A stretch of DNA of 64,000 nucleotides from Agrocybe praecox (GCA_964017145.1 OZ024847.1:1736001-1800000); one strand, 5' to 3'; positions 41,301-54,703 are shown, counted from the first letter of the stretch. Notes: a model not told the origin generated them from the sequence alone. Translations and numbers: made by a program.

Positions 41301-44300
41301 TCACCTGCTTAACCGGGGCAACAATTATCCAAATGGCTCGTGCACTAGTCGAGCAAATTGGTCGACCGTTAGAATTGGATACAGATGGTATCTGGTGCAT
41401 GTTACCTGGAGTCTTCCCGGAGAACTTCAAGTTCAAGCTGAGCAACGGAAAATCGATTGGATTTTCGTATCCTTGCACGATGTTAAACCATCTTGTTTAC
41501 GATAAGTTTACCAATCATCAATATCACGATCTCGACCCCGAAACTGGAGAATACATCGTGCACAGCGAAAACTCTATTTTCTTCGAGCTGGATGGACCAT
41601 ACAAGGCCATGATTCTCCCATCTTCAAAAGAAGAGGACAAACTTCTCAAGAAACGATACGCCGTCTTCAATGACGATGGCTCGTTAGCTGAACTCAAAGG
41701 TTTCGAAGTAAAGCGTCGCGGAGAGTTGCAGCTCATTAAAATATTCCAGTCCCAAATTTTCGAAAAATTCTTGCTAGGTACGACAACCCAAGAATGTTAC
41801 AGCGCCGTCGCCGAAGTTGCAGATCAGTGGTTGGACGTCCTTTACAGTAAAGCAGAAAATCTCAGTGACGAAGAGCTGGTAGAGCTCATTGCCGAGAATA
41901 GAAGCATGTCACGGACCCTGGCGGAATACGGAGGTCAAAAGTCAACGTCGATCAGTACCGCAAAAAGGCTCGCTGAATTTTTAGGAGACCAGATGGTCAA
42001 GGACAAGGGCCTCGCTTGCAAATTCATTATTTCCTCGAAGCCAATCGGGGCTCCGGTGACGGAGCGTGCTGTGCCTGTCGCTATATTTTCTGCCGAAGAG
42101 AGTGTAAAGAGAGTTTATCTACGCAGGTGGTTGAAAGATAACAGTCTCGTCAACTTTGAACTTCGGTCCATTCTAGACTGGGATTACTACATCGAGCGAC
42201 TGGGCTCTGTCATTCAAAAGTTAATCACTATTCCAGCAGCGATGCAAAAAGTGTCTAACCCAGTCCCGCGCGTTCGTCATCCAGACTGGCTCCATCGACG
42301 CGTTGCTGGGGCTGTCGATAAGTTCAAACAAAATAGAGTCACGGATTTCTTTAAAGCGAAAGGCGACGCTGATGAAGAAACTCAACCGGAACTGGTTGAT
42401 ATCGAAGACACTGGTATGGCTTCGAAGAAGGTCAATCGCAAGCGCATTGTCGTAACCGAAAAATCCTTTGTCCGTGAAGTAACCCCGGAACCAGTAATCA
42501 ACGATGAACCCCTCCCTGACCCAGCCAAAGACTATTCAGGGTGGATTCGAGCTATGCGACCGAGATGGAGGAAAAGAAACCAGGCTCGCTGGGGTGGCCC
42601 TTCAACGGCTATGCCATCGATGTTTAAAGTTGCACGGCCACGTACTAGTCACAGGTGGGACATCGTACAGATCAGAGAGAGCAAAATACCCGGCCGGTTC
42701 ATCCTGTGGTTATCAATCGACTCGGAATTGGTCTCAGTTCCTTTGCGGATATCTCGCGAATTTTATCTCCACTTCAAAAAGCCAACTGAAGAATTCTTTC
42801 TCAAAGAATACTATTCATATGCTAAGGTGACACGAAATTTGCCGCGAGATGTTCCGTGTACAAATTTGTACAAAATCATAGTTAAAGAAGACATATACCA
42901 GGATATCCAGGAGCACTTCATTGACATCACAAACGATCCTAACGTCGACGCTGTTTATGAGCTTCAGGTGTGATAATTTCGAACCAGTGAGAATGCCATT
43001 GAAATTAATAGTAAATATCTAGGTTCCTCTCGTTCTACGGGGTCTTCTTCGTCTTGGAAAGACTTGCGCGTTGGATGATCCTACGATGACGTTAAATAGA
43101 GCGCAGCAAGTCGGTTTCGACCTCAACCAGCTGGATAGGTGTACATCTTCTTCCCGAAACCCATATCTTAACGGCGGCAAATCAGGAAAATATCTTTTCT
43201 TGTATCATGCCTGTGCTGCCAATGGCAGTTTGCATCTTTTCGCGCTCTTTCTCCCTACGGGTGTCAGCAAAATATTTTTGGTTGATCCTGCTAGTCGTCG
43301 ACAGCCCGTTTCCCGTTTATCGGAGCTTTATAGCAATCTACTGCAGAAGAAAAAGCAAAGATACCCATCCAGTCCCCCTATCGCCTACCCCGAGACTATT
43401 GCATTTTCGCATACATATCACTCCTCAGACATTACAGCCTTGAAGGCTGTATCGAGAGAACTTGGGGTGCTAGAAGACAAATCGTTTACTGTTGTCATTT
43501 CATCCAGCAAGGATCAGTTCTATTTCGAACGCCTAACCCCAAAACTATCCAAGTTCCCCATTTTATCTATGTCTCAGGCCAAAGCTGCACATTCCCTGGA
43601 CGTTTTCCCTTGGCAATCGCATGTCGGTCAGAAGATGCTTAGTCGATATTTGTCTCTTGGGAATTGGTTAGAACGAATGATGGCGCTTGCCGACTATTAT
43701 GATGTACCAATAGGACACGTAGAAGGTGACCAGCCTCTTCTATTAGCAGATATCAGTTTCGCAAGGCGTCTAGCCCAGCAGGACATGGTTCTGTGGTGGT
43801 CCGCAGGTGATTGGCCCGATTTAGGTGGGATCGAAAACGACAGACGGCAAACAGAACCTCTGCCTAAGACAGACTTTCAGGCTTCAGGCGTATTTTCGAA
43901 TGTTTGCTTGGAGGTCACCGTGCGGAATCTTGCAGTGAACTCCGTACTGCAGTCAGTGCTTGTGAACGAACTCGAAGGGAGTGGAGGAGCGACAGCTTTT
44001 GACTCTGTATCCCACACCATTAATGAATACTCTGCAGGCGAAGCTCAGCGCGATATCTCATTGGGTGAATCGCAATTATCTGCGCAGACATTTGCGGTTC
44101 TGAAAAGCATGGTCAAGACTTGGCTTTTGGACAAAATACAAGAAAATTCAAACAGTCCTGCGACTCTTGCCATTGATCACTTCTGGAGGTGGATTAGCTC
44201 CTCATCCTCGCAACTATATGACCCAGGCATCCATCGTTTTGTCCACGGACTCATGCGAAAAACCTTTATCCAACTTTTGGCAGAATTCAAAAGACTTGGA

Positions 44301-45505
44301 TCACATGTTGTTCATGCAGATTTCGGTTCAATACTACTGTCGACTTCTAAACCACCTGGAACTGCGCATGCCTACGCAACATACATCACCAGCGCCATCA
44401 CTAACCACGAACTTTTCCAACACATATATCTGCATACTGAGCGCTTCTACGACTTCCTAGTGTTTATGGATCCTGCTAATATGGGTGGTATTGTTTGCCA
44501 AGATCCCTTAGCTGTTGAGCCCCCAGACGAGTTGAGCATGGAGATGCGATGGAATATTCAGCAATTCTTACCGTCAGGCGTTCAGGACGATTTTGCAGCT
44601 GTCATACAGTACTTTATCGTTGAGCTCTTCAAAATTCGACAGAAATTAAATTTGGTGGCCAGAGTTCCTCTACGCCCTTTGCAGAACGGAGAACCAGACA
44701 GCACGCAACGGGACACAGCTAAGGAAAATGAAATGGAAGCTACGCTGGAATTTATATCTCGGCGACTGACCAGAAAACTTTTGAAGACTCTTGACAGCAT
44801 CAGGCAACGATATCATACTGCCATGAAAGGGGCAACAGACATGGAAGTGTTTACTTTCCCCACCCTCCCTGGCTCGTATCTCCATCTCGATAACCCTCCT
44901 CTGGAGTTCGTCAAATTTACATGCGCCATTTTCAGTCTAGCGAAAGATTACCAAGTTGAAATCGGGCTCTTGAAACGAAACCTTTTGGAATTAATAGGTG
45001 TCCGAGAATTTGCAACGGAGGCCGTTTTCCGTAACCCATGCGAACCTCTCAAATTATCCAATGTGCCTTGTAAACATTGTGATGTGCTACGGGACTTCGA
45101 TTTCTGTCGAGATCCAGAATTACTCCCGAACAACATGGAGGTCAACCCCAAGTGGTTATGCAACAACTGCGGGGGAGAGTACGATCGAACTGCTATTGAG
45201 TTCGTATTGATTGAAATGGCACGCACACTTGAAAGGTCTTTCGCACAGCAGGACTTAAGGTGCACGAAATGCCAACAGATACAGTCGGACAATGTCTCGA
45301 AATATTGCAAATGTTCCGGTGCTTATCAGTTCACAATGAACAAAGCTGACGCCAGGAGGAAACTTCGGACAATTGTTAATGTTGCGCGGGAATATAACCT
45401 TCCTAGGTTGAGGGTAAGTCCGTTCCTCTATAGGTTGACATCTAGTTTTGTTGACTTTTTTATTTATTTTAGGAGTGTAGCCAGGCGTTACTAGCGAGTT
45501 GGTAA
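38364..45505 (+). CDS. POL2: DNA polymerase epsilon catalytic subunit
   Basis: Nine exons (38364-38648, 38704-38829, 38887-39609, 39660-39976, 40029-40209, 40266-40451, 40505-42967, 43023-45413, 45473-45505) give 2234 residues, about the length of yeast Pol2. It is the leading-strand replicase. The proofreading exonuclease is intact: FDIETT (Asp313, Glu315), [10 protein letters not shown] and [11 protein letters not shown]. Polymerase motifs are [16 protein letters not shown] (A, Asp about 663), [14 protein letters not shown] (B) and LDTDGIW (C, about 898). [13 protein letters not shown] is part of the Fe-S cluster site in the catalytic core. The C-terminal half is the inactive second polymerase module, ending in zinc motifs CKHC…CNNC and CTKCQ…CKC. 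Residues 12-38 are RGG-rich, unlike yeast. The last exon encodes only ten residues and the stop. Confidence 0.97.
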
Positions 45506-45762
45506 CCTGGCATCGTTATTATAATGTATGATAGTAGTTGTATGAATGTGCAGAGAAATAGATACCCTTGCTGTGTATAACAAGTTGATTTCTGGCCACG
45601 TGTGTTGTTATCAATTCAAAACATTGGTGGCTCTTGCGATCCGTAACAGTTTGTAACGCTTACCGGCTTGACTCTCTTACACTACTTACTACACATCTTT
45701 ATATTGGTCATTGTACCTCTTCCTCTCTTTTTTCTTATTTTAATCTTCTTGTACATGCTGCT

Positions 45763-48700
45763 ATGCCTCCGACACTCGGTCACAAACAAACCGCTTCACT
45801 CAGTCAGAACCACAAAGCGCAGCTAGCTAATGCCTATAATGAACTGGGGAAGGAGCTTTCGTCCTCTAAGATGCGGGTGGTGGGGAATTACACCTTGGGC
45901 AAGGTTATCGGAGAAGGTGAGGGTTACCTTTTTTCTGTGGTTTGTGGTTCTCAACGCAATCGCTTCAAGGTGCCTATGGAAAGGTCAGGATCGGCACCCA
46001 TAGGTTAACCTCTACACGCGTTGCTATTAAGCAGATCCCCAAGGCCATGTCTGCTTCATTGACCCGCGAAATTCATCACCACCGACAGCTACACCATCCC
46101 CACATCACTCAGATGTACGAGGTCATCGCAACCGAATCTCATATCTGGATAGTCACCGAATTATGCTGCGGTGGAGAACTTTTCGATTATCTAGTGGAAA
46201 AAGGCCGATTGTCAGAGGAAGAAACACGAGTACTGTTTGGGCAATTATGCCTAGCAGTAGCATATCTCCACGATAACAATATTGTACACCGTGATCTAAA
46301 GCTCGAGAACGTCCTTCTCGACGAACGGTGCAGGGTAAAACTGGGGGATTTTGGATTTACCAGGGAATTTGAACGTGGAAACTTAATGGAAACTTTTTGT
46401 GGGACAACAGGATATGCTTCCCCGGAAATGTTGCAGGGAAAAAGATACCAGGGTCCTGGTCTGTCGTCTTTGAGTCATAGCTTGCCATCGGCGTACTCAC
46501 ATCTTCATACCAGAGGTTGATATCTGGTCTTTAGGTGTCATTTTATACTGCCTGCTAACAGGGACTTTACCCTTTGACGACGACGACGACGATGTAATGC
46601 GTGATAAAATTATCCAAGGGGATTTTGAGGATCCAATGTGGTTATCTATGGGTGAGTGTAATCGTCCTTCGTTATTTGTCACAGCTGACCGTTTTCCAGA
46701 ATCTCGCGATCTCATCAAAAGTATACTAGTCAAGGACGTCGCGAAGCGTATTACTATACCACAGATTCTAGCACATCCCTGGTTTACATCCAGGAATTTT
46801 ACATATGAGCCGGAATCTCCTTCGTCTGCTCGACCACCTTTTCCTTCTGCTCGACCTATTACCCCAGAAGACTATCCCAGAAGGAATTCGGAAAGCACTG
46901 CCCCAGACTCTTCCGAACCATCCATTCAAGACTCGTCGTCGCCATTCATCAAACAACCCGAACTAGCGTCTTCTATTTCTACGACGCCTGATGAATCGGT
47001 GCACGATCCTTTCGAAAGTAGCGACAACCACCTTGCCCATGACTCTATAAATCGATACCCGAGCAGTTCCACAATACGTAAACACCCCGTTTCGGACTTG
47101 GACTCGTTGTCATTGCGGCTCGCACAACCAGGCGACAGACAACCAGAAACAGTGTTCGAAGAACAGGACGATATTATAAAGCATATCTCACCTTCTCCTC
47201 TGATGTGGTCTAGCTCAAATACTTCAAAGGCACCTCCCTCCCATCCTGTTCGGACACCCGCGAGAACTAAACGTCGTTCTGTGTCTTCTATTCTATCCGA
47301 ATCCGCTTCCCCGACTTTAGAAAAGACACCAACCCCATTACCCATCCCTTCCGCCCAAGATTTGAATTTCATGGCTTTGTTGACTACACAGACGCCTGTT
47401 ATCTTTTCGACCGCTCCCGAACGCCGCCTATTAAATTCTCTTGCCTTACTTGGATTTGATACCGCCCAGATCGTACATTCAGTTCTCTCAAACGCTTGTG
47501 ATGCTTCAGGATCTCTATGGTGGCTACTTCGGAAGAAAGAAGAGAAACATCTGATCGATGATATTGATTCAGCGGGAATAGTTGCTTCGCCTCTTGAAGT
47601 AGATAACTCATCCATTGATATTATGCTCGATGAAGTGCCATCCAAAAAGTCGAGCAGCAAGGAAAAGGGAAAGGCATCCACCGCAACACAGACTGACTCC
47701 GGCGAAGTAGTACACATGCATATACGTGCCCCGCAATTTGCTCTTGTACCGCCGACCCCGACCGTTCCCACTCGGCCATCCACACCCCCTCATCCTGTTT
47801 CGCCTACAAGATCGCCTCTCTTGTCTCCTTCTTCCTCAACAATTGCAGGTGATTCGCGATCGCACCCTTCAACACCAAGTGGAAGCGTAAAAGACAAAGA
47901 TACCGGATCAAAAGGTCGAAAAGCGAGGTCAGGGAGTGTAAGTATCATGCAGCGTGCAACAACGGCACTGGAGGCGGCCGGACTGGTTCGCAAGAAGTCT
48001 TCGGAAGCGGTCAAGGAAGATAAAGAGCGTGATAGGGAACGGTCAAGGGATACAGATCGTCGAGGGGCTAGCGGCGATGAGCCGAGGTCGTCCCATGGCA
48101 GTGGTGGTTCCTCCAAACTTACTAAATCACCGCCTATGAAAGCCTCCAAAGATTTTACCACACCTTCGACACCACCCCCGAATGAGCAAAGTCATGGTGC
48201 AGCTCAGATTGGTTCCCCGTGGGTTCTGGCCGAAGGCAGAGAATCAATCAGCCAGCCAAGCCATTCCATAGCTCCCGCTGTTTCTACTGTCAACGTGCGA
48301 GGAGAAATGTTGCATTCCCATAGCACCCCCAATTTCTCTGATACAACCCCGGTTGCTAAAGCTCCAGGTCCAAGAAATCGAGCCAATTTATTGACTACTT
48401 TCCGACTATGGTTCAATGAAGATAGAAAGGGGAAAAGGAAGGAAGCTAACACTGCTGCCCAAAGGGATAATTCCACTTCCACTCCTCGTGCTGTGCCTAG
48501 TACAGGAAGACGAGGAAGTGGTTCAAATGCGAAGTACGGATCTCGGGCAGGCCATCGGAATCAAAGACCATCAATGTCATCTCGACGGTCCAGCTCTGTT
48601 AATTCACGTCGTTCATCTATAACATCTGTTCAGATGATTGTTCTCGACTCACCTCAAATCCCAGCTCGACCTTCGTTCGGAAGTCACACTCCTAACTCGG

Positions 48701-49701
48701 AACGAGGTGACCATTCTTCGAGACCATCGTCTATCAAAAGCATTTCGATGAGACCTGGACATAGGAAGTCGCCATCGCAAAGCTCGGCGGGTTCCAATCA
48801 TTTGCGCACCGCATCACCGATGCAAAAGTATCATCGTCGCGGGGGCTCTGGGTCATCTACACGCGTCGTGCGCCAAATAAACCCAGTGTCACGACTACCC
48901 CATGGACGGTCGAATTCAGCGACATCTTCTTTGCATTCACCTCCGTCTTCGCGTCCGACTTCATTCTACGAGCCATCGGAGAATGAAGGCGCACCGAGGA
49001 CTTCGTCTCCTTTGAAAAGTCGATCAAAGAGGTCATTCGATGATGGAACGCGGAGGCCTGGCAGTAGTGGTGGTAATACCACATTTGTCGCCCAGAAGCG
49101 TCAAGGGCCGTTTGCTAGTCCTGCATATGGAGGAGGAACGCTCGGAAGGTCAAGCTGGAAAAAGTCTTGGGGAATCGAACCGCCTGGATGGTCGTCGCGC
49201 ACTACTCAACTGCCAATTGAGGTTCTTGCTATCTCGCCTCCTAATGAACCTATATCTATCAGGGACGTATTCTCTGGGAAGCCGACAACTGGTGCTGGCG
49301 ATGAAAGTGACTGGGTAGACGAAGATGATGACACTCCAGCGTTTGCTGGTGGATTGGGGCAGATGGGGACATCTGTCTCGACATCCTCTTCTTTGGGTTC
49401 CACCTCAACACCTTTGTCTCACAATATGCAGATTGAGCCAAAGCCTGTTACACTGTCGCCAGCACCTAGGGGTCATCGAAGCTCGAAACGGGCGAACCGG
49501 GGACTGAATTCATCCAACTCCAGTGCTCCCACAGGCGGAATCCGCCAAAAGACCGGACATTCACCTGCGGGAAGATCATCACCTCTCCCTAGTGATGCTG
49601 GCTACGACTCCTCGGACTCACGACCAGGGAGAAGACAGCTGCCCGCAGCTCGTTCCGGACCCCATCCTATACAAGAAGAGGACGAAGGAGAGGAAGAGTA
49701 A
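45763..49701 (+). CDS. Serine/threonine protein kinase, CAMK-like, with long disordered tail
   Basis: Four exons (45763-45916, 45970-46458, 46514-46651, 46700-49701) give 1260 residues. The kinase domain spans about 42-295: GEGAYGKVRIG (glycine loop, made by the first splice), VAIKQIPK (ATP lysine), HRDLKLENVLL (catalytic loop), DFGFTREF (metal-binding DFG) and CGTTGYASPEML (activation segment), then DIWSLGVILYCLLTGTLPF. The sequence fits the CAMK-like group and recalls Kin4-type kinases that act on mitotic exit, but I am not sure of the subfamily. Around residue 495, LLNSLALLGFDTAQIVHSVL…LWWLLRKK looks like a small folded module. The rest is Ser/Pro/Arg-rich with many RRxS-like sites and an acidic end. 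Confidence 0.85.
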
Positions 49702-50271
49702 GAACAAGAATTTTGCGATGATGATTTCCGATTTAGTTGTACAAGTGAAGGACTTTTTTTCTCATAAATTTGATTTTGATTTATTCATTTCGTTTAATGT
49801 TAATAATGTTGTCTCTATTCCACCACTTCTTGTTTTCACGATTGTACACCTTACAGTTACTATTCCATTACTACTTCGCGTATTATACCCGGCTCGATAT
49901 GTTGGCGCCCGTTGGTTTCCAGTTTTATTTGTAATTTCTCCTGCCGAAGGCTATACGTGTACCTGGCGCCGTTTGTACTACATACTACTATCACCAAGCT
50001 ATCACTGGTTTGCGAAACATACATAGCTCATGATAGCTGCGCTCCAGACAAGGGGGGACGTGATAGCCGCTTACTGCGGTCACATTGGTCACGGCTCCGT
50101 AACCAAATACGAGCAATGTCATGATCATAGCGGCTTGCCAACGACTCTGCACGACTCTGCCAACGACTTCGACCACTTCCGTCCCTTCTTGAAACAGTGA
50201 GTATGCCGGAAATTCAATGTATATCTGGATTTCCCTGATAATATGTCTCAAAAGCTCGATACGCCTTTATA
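49702..50271. other. Intergenic region between the kinase and SNARE genes
   Basis: No gene seen. The first part is T-rich and probably the kinase 3' end. CCAACGACT/GCACGACTCTG is directly repeated near 50136-50166. Confidence 0.4.
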
Positions 50272-50949
50272 ATGTCTGTCTCTCACTGTCTCTTCAACGC
50301 TCCTTCAACTTATTACTAAACGAACGTACATTAGGTCTGAACCTTACGACCCATATCTCCCTCGAAATGGCGGCTCTTCCGGTGCTCCTGCTGCTGGTCC
50401 CAGCCAAGGAAATGCCAAAACGGCCGCTATTCAAGCCCAAATTGACGACACTGTTGGCATTATGAGGGAAAACATCACGAAAGTCGCAGAACGGGGGGAA
50501 CGGTTGGATTCACTACAGGACAAGACGGGTGCGTGGTTTTATTACGCGGGCTAAAGACGCCCGTTTGCATTTCTTATATCCTCACCGGTGGTGCGGTTAG
50601 ATACACTCGCCGTCTCAGCACAAGGTTTCCGCCGTGGTGCGAATCGTGTGCGCAAGGTATGTTTAATAATATTAATATTCGAATCTTGCTCTTATCCTCA
50701 TGCCCTGCTCCTAGAACATGTGGTAAGCAAGCATACTTTTGCTATCTCATTTATGTTTGTTAAGTGATAATCAACGTTACATTAGGTGGAAAGATATGAA
50801 GGTTAGTTCCAGACTCGCATTTGCTTTGCCTGCTTCATCTCACTGAAACGTCGTCTCCTCTCGCCCAGATGCGCATCATCATCGGTGTGGCCATCGTCGT
50901 TATCCTCGTCATCATTATTGTCTCGATCGTGAGAGCCACGAAGAACTGA
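50272..50949 (+). CDS. SNC1: Synaptobrevin-type v-SNARE (Snc1/VAMP)
   Basis: The best model has six exons: 50272-50273 (AT of the start codon), 50335-50528, 50601-50656, 50715-50722, 50786-50801 and 50869-50949, giving 118 residues, the size of yeast Snc1. The start is the weak point: a split ATG with AT before a GT donor is possible at 50243 or 50272. The SNARE motif runs from [16 protein letters not shown] through [13 protein letters not shown] to [10 protein letters not shown], with the zero-layer Arg in AERGERLD. The C-terminal anchor is one membrane helix ([19 protein letters not shown]) with a short lumenal tail. It drives fusion of secretory vesicles at the plasma membrane and endosome recycling. 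Two microexons of 8 and 16 nt encode NMWWKDMK, just before the membrane helix. Confidence 0.88.
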
Positions 50950-51520
50950 GAGCTCTCCACCTCCTTTCGCCTTTATACACTTGATTGAATTTAATACCTG
51001 CCTTCTGTCTTCGCTGTGTTGTTTTATCTATGCCTTGCGTTTATTGACCCTCTTATTCTTATTTCTTCGCCTTTCGGAAATCAATGGACAATTGGAGGGT
51101 ATCAATGATTTCAGGTGTGAGGTGGCGAAAATTAGGGGGATGACGGCATGGAACGTACAACGCGAACATTTCAATTACATACACTAGTTTGTTCTCTTCC
51201 TCCGAAAAATACGTTGAGTCTGCAGAGTTCTATACCCAGTCCGGGGTTTCTAATTCAGAAATCCGGACGCACGATTCCACCTATGTAAGCCCGCGATTTG
51301 TGCATGGTATCTCATATCACTTCAAGAAACAATATGTCTGATACCAGTGAAGTGCGGAACAGAATGAGTATTGAAATTGCATGAGAACATAAAAGGCAGA
51401 TACAAATTAGCCGACAAAGATATACAGAGACAACGCTTAGAGGATAATGCTGAAGTCATGCCCTGATCATAGAATGGTAATGCATATGCATGGAGGGGTT
51501 ATACAAATCTAAACAACAGC
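50950..51520. other. 3' flanks of SNC1 and RPL24 (convergent genes)
   Basis: No gene seen. The two genes point toward each other, so this should hold both 3' untranslated regions. Confidence 0.45.
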
Positions 51521-52144
51521 TCATCGTCCACCCTTTCCACCCTTCATCTGCTGCTTCGAGACCTTAGGACCGGAGGCAGCTGCTGGGCGAGCAGGCTGAT
51601 ATTTCTGTTAATAAAATGGAAGAAGCAGCATCAGTTTCGACAACTCACCTTGGCCTTTTCCTTCTTGGTCTCCTTCTCCTTCTTCTCGGTCTTTGCCTTG
51701 GTAATAGCAGCCAATCGTTGTTGTGTGCGGATGGCGGCAGTCTGGTTACGCCTGGCGGCGATGGTGGCAAGGTCAGCACCGACGATACCACGCTGGTGCT
51801 TAACGGTCTTGCGCGAACGCTTCTTGGCAACTTCCTCAGTGATACCCTTCTTGTGCATTCTGCGGTAAACTACAGTCCAGGCAATTTTGCGGGGGTTCTT
51901 GCGCTGCAAGAAGAGGGAGGCATTTTTTGAGCTGGCGAAGCGGAAGACCTGGAAAAGCAGGTTTATAAATTGGGTCTTGATATTATATGCGGTAGGCGTA
52001 CTTTGCTGTCGCCACGGACAAAGAGCTTGCCCTTGCTGGGATAGATACGGTACCCGGAGAAGGAGTCGATCTCGAGCTTCTAAACTCATAAATAATAATA
52101 TTAGTAAAGATATATCTACCAGATTGGAGTGACGGACGCACCAT
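51521..52144 (-). CDS. RPL24: 60S ribosomal protein eL24
   Basis: Four exons (52142-52144, 52002-52079, 51649-51948, 51521-51604) give 154 residues. The first exon is only the ATG; the next starts KLEIDSFSGYRIYPSKGK, matching the MKxExxxFSGxxIYPG start of the family. FRFASSKNASLFLQRKNP and WTVVYRRMHKKG are the conserved core, followed by RKTVKHQRGIVGADL and a Lys/Glu-rich helix. The protein sits at the interface of the large subunit and forms an intersubunit bridge. The tail KQQMKGGKGGR is typical of basidiomycete eL24. Introns in or next to the start codon are common in fungal ribosomal protein genes. Confidence 0.96.
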
Positions 52145-52692
52145 CTATAAAATACACGGCAAAGAGGGAAGGAAAACCGTCAGCGAGATATTCTCACAAG
52201 CCCTAAACCACCGGCGTCATCCAACACGACCATGACCCATCCACCCAGAAAAAGCTGATAATTTGCGGAAACGTGGGTCCTTCAGGATGGAAATCTTCAT
52301 GCGAACGCAACGCAGGGGGAGTTGGGGTCTGAATCTGGGGGAAAATGCTCACCTTGATGAGTTTTGTCGGGCAGTCGTTGGGGAAGTAACCACCTCTGAC
52401 CCAGAACAGAAGAGTTCGGCAATTTCCGACGTGTCACACGTGGCTCGTTACGCCTATTCTAGTGCGACTCTGCAAATGTGAACGTATTTTATTCGCAAGA
52501 CAGGCCACTTTAAATGTTGTTACGTGTATAAACCGTGTATTTCTATGCGATGAAATGTAAATACGGTTAGGGGCCCAAAAAAAGCGCGCTAACCTGAGGT
52601 TGAGGTAACGGACTTGCAGCCAAATAGGCCCAAAGCCCAGCCGGTTATTTGAATTCGTCGCGCTGTCAAGCAATTCTATCTTTCAGACCAAC
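52145..52692. promoter_or_regulatory. Divergent promoter of RPL24 and the C9-methyltransferase gene
   Basis: The 548 bp between the two starts has no recognised gene. CACACGTGGC at 52434-52443 contains a CACGTG E-box-like palindrome. CTAACCTGAGGTTGAGGT near 52590 is a short imperfect foldback. Functions are not known. Confidence 0.4.
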
Positions 52693-54703
52693 ATGTCCTC
52701 CTCTTCTGTGCGGGTCACCAACTACCCCGCTATCAAAAACGCGCCTTTGGTGGGTCTTGCTGAAGGAAATGGTGCATTCAGCAATTACCATCTTGCTGCT
52801 CTCCTCGTCGTCGTTCCCTATGTCGTCAAGAGCTTCCTCCCTATTGTAAAATATGGAGGGTTCAAGACCTACCTCTTCGTCTTCGCTCTCACCGGCGCTC
52901 CTACAGCTGTTGGTTACTGGTATTTCAACAGCATTTACGGTGGTCGTAGGAACGAGAAGGTCGTTCTACCTGGCAAGGATATTGAGGAATACATCGACAT
53001 CAAGGACGCTGAATTGAAGCAACTGTACAAAGGAAAGGAGAAGATCCCCATGCAAGTCTTCCATGACGCGTATTTCGATAGCAAAATCGACTTCAAGGGT
53101 GTGTTTCCCTATTCTACCCCTGACTCTCTTGTTACGCGGCAGACTCATTCAATTTCCCAGGTGACGTCCTCGACATTATGGAGCAGCGCCATGACTGGGC
53201 CAAGATGAACTTCACCTACGAGCTATTCAAATATGTGTTCACCGTCTTCCTCCCCGAAGTCATCTCACACTCTCAAAGTCAAGACGAAGAACAAGTTCGG
53301 GGGCATTATGACCGTACGTACATTTGCTTCCGTGGCCCACCTATCATAATTCTAACTTACTATTATAGGGGGTGATGACTTTTACGAATGGTTCGTGGCC
53401 TTCAATGTTCATATTTTGCGCGCCTTGGAGCTTGTATTCATACTGTATTCACAGGTTCCTTGGACCCCGCATGATCTATACTTCCGGCATTATCCTCAAC
53501 CCCGACGTCGAAGAATCTCTGGAACAGTTGCAAGACAACAAGCTCGCAGTCGTTTGCAGCAAGTTGGACCTTAAGCCTACTGACAGGTACTGATTTTGTT
53601 TTTCTTTCTCCAACGTATCTCATGGTTGTTACCAGGTTGCTCGACATTGGCTGTGGCTGGGGAACCCTGGTTACCTACGCTGCCAAAAACTTTGGCTGCG
53701 ACGCTACCGGTGTGACTCTCGCGAAGAACCAGACTAAGTTCGGCACAGAAAGGATTGCAAACAATGGAGTAAGCCCTTCCCTCTAGAATCCATGTGTGCT
53801 GGTCTAATTCTCACTGTTTCTTTCTAGGTTCCCGCTGACAAGGCTCGCATTCTCTGCTGTGATTATCGTGACATCCCCAAGGGTACCAAGTACGACAAGA
53901 TTGTTAGCTTGGAAATGGCTGAGGTATGTATTGTAACATCATGATTATTTTATTTTATTTACTTCTCCCATCTTAGCATGTCGGTGTTCGTCGCTACTCG
54001 CAATTCTTGTCGGAGGTATATGATCTGTTGGAGGATGATGGTATCTTGGTTTTCCAGGTTGCTGGTATCCGTCCCAGTTGGCAATACGAAGATCTCGTCT
54101 GGTACGTTTCCGCGACCGTATTTTGTGTTTCACCTAATCGTCTTTTAGGGGTCTTTTCATGAACAAATACGTTTTCCCTGGTGCTGATGCTTCTTGTTCC
54201 CTTGGATGGGTCATCAACAAGGTACGCGGTCATTGGTTACCTCTTAGTAATGATCAAGGTGACTGAGCCTTTTATAGCTTGAGGGTGCTGGTTTCGAGGT
54301 AAAGAACGTTGATGTTCTTGGTGTTCACTACTCTGCTACTCTTTTCCAATGGTACAAAAACTGGCTCAGCAACAAGGAGAAAGTGCTTGCCAAGTACGGT
54401 GAGCGCTGGTTCCGAGTCTGGGCATTTTTCCTGGCGTACAGCACAATCACTAGTCGGTATGTTACTCTGCGACTCATTTCGGTTTACCTAGTATTGACGA
54501 AAATGCTCTGCGCTTTAACAGACAAGGCGGTGCCTCGGTTTTCCAGATCACGTTGCACAAGAACTTGAATGCCTACCATCGTATTCAAGGTGTTGCCAAC
54601 CACGCCTCTATCCATGTCAAGCTTGACAAGGAGCCTTCGTGAGTTCTCTTCTGTAGTTTGTTCAATCCATTTGCTAAACGTCTCTGATAGTTTGGTCGAG
54701 TAA
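52693..54703 (+). CDS. Sphingolipid C9-methyltransferase
   Basis: Eleven exons (52693-53098, 53161-53313, 53369-53390, 53455-53586, 53636-53768, 53828-53923, 53977-54101, 54149-54221, 54278-54456, 54522-54638, 54691-54703) give 482 residues, the usual family length. The enzyme transfers a methyl group from S-adenosylmethionine to C9 of the sphingadienine base of fungal glucosylceramides, at the ER. Two adjacent membrane segments lie near the N-terminus (AALLVVVPYVVKSFLPIV and YLFVFALTGAPTAVGYWY). The Rossmann-fold SAM site is LLDIGCGWGTL (about 238-248), and the cyclopropane-synthase-like features FLGPRMIYTSGI, VSLEMAEHVG and YRDIPKGTKYD are present. The third exon has only 22 nt. The last exon encodes LVE and the stop. 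Confidence 0.93.

Noticed and set aside
46926..47783. Minus-strand frame of 285 codons opposite the kinase tail
   Set aside because: Shadow of the long Ser/Pro-rich kinase exon; no start context or domain.
52195..52215. Telobox-like AAGCCCTAAACC upstream of RPL24
   Set aside because: One mismatch from the AAACCCTAA telobox and a single copy; too weak to list as a site.
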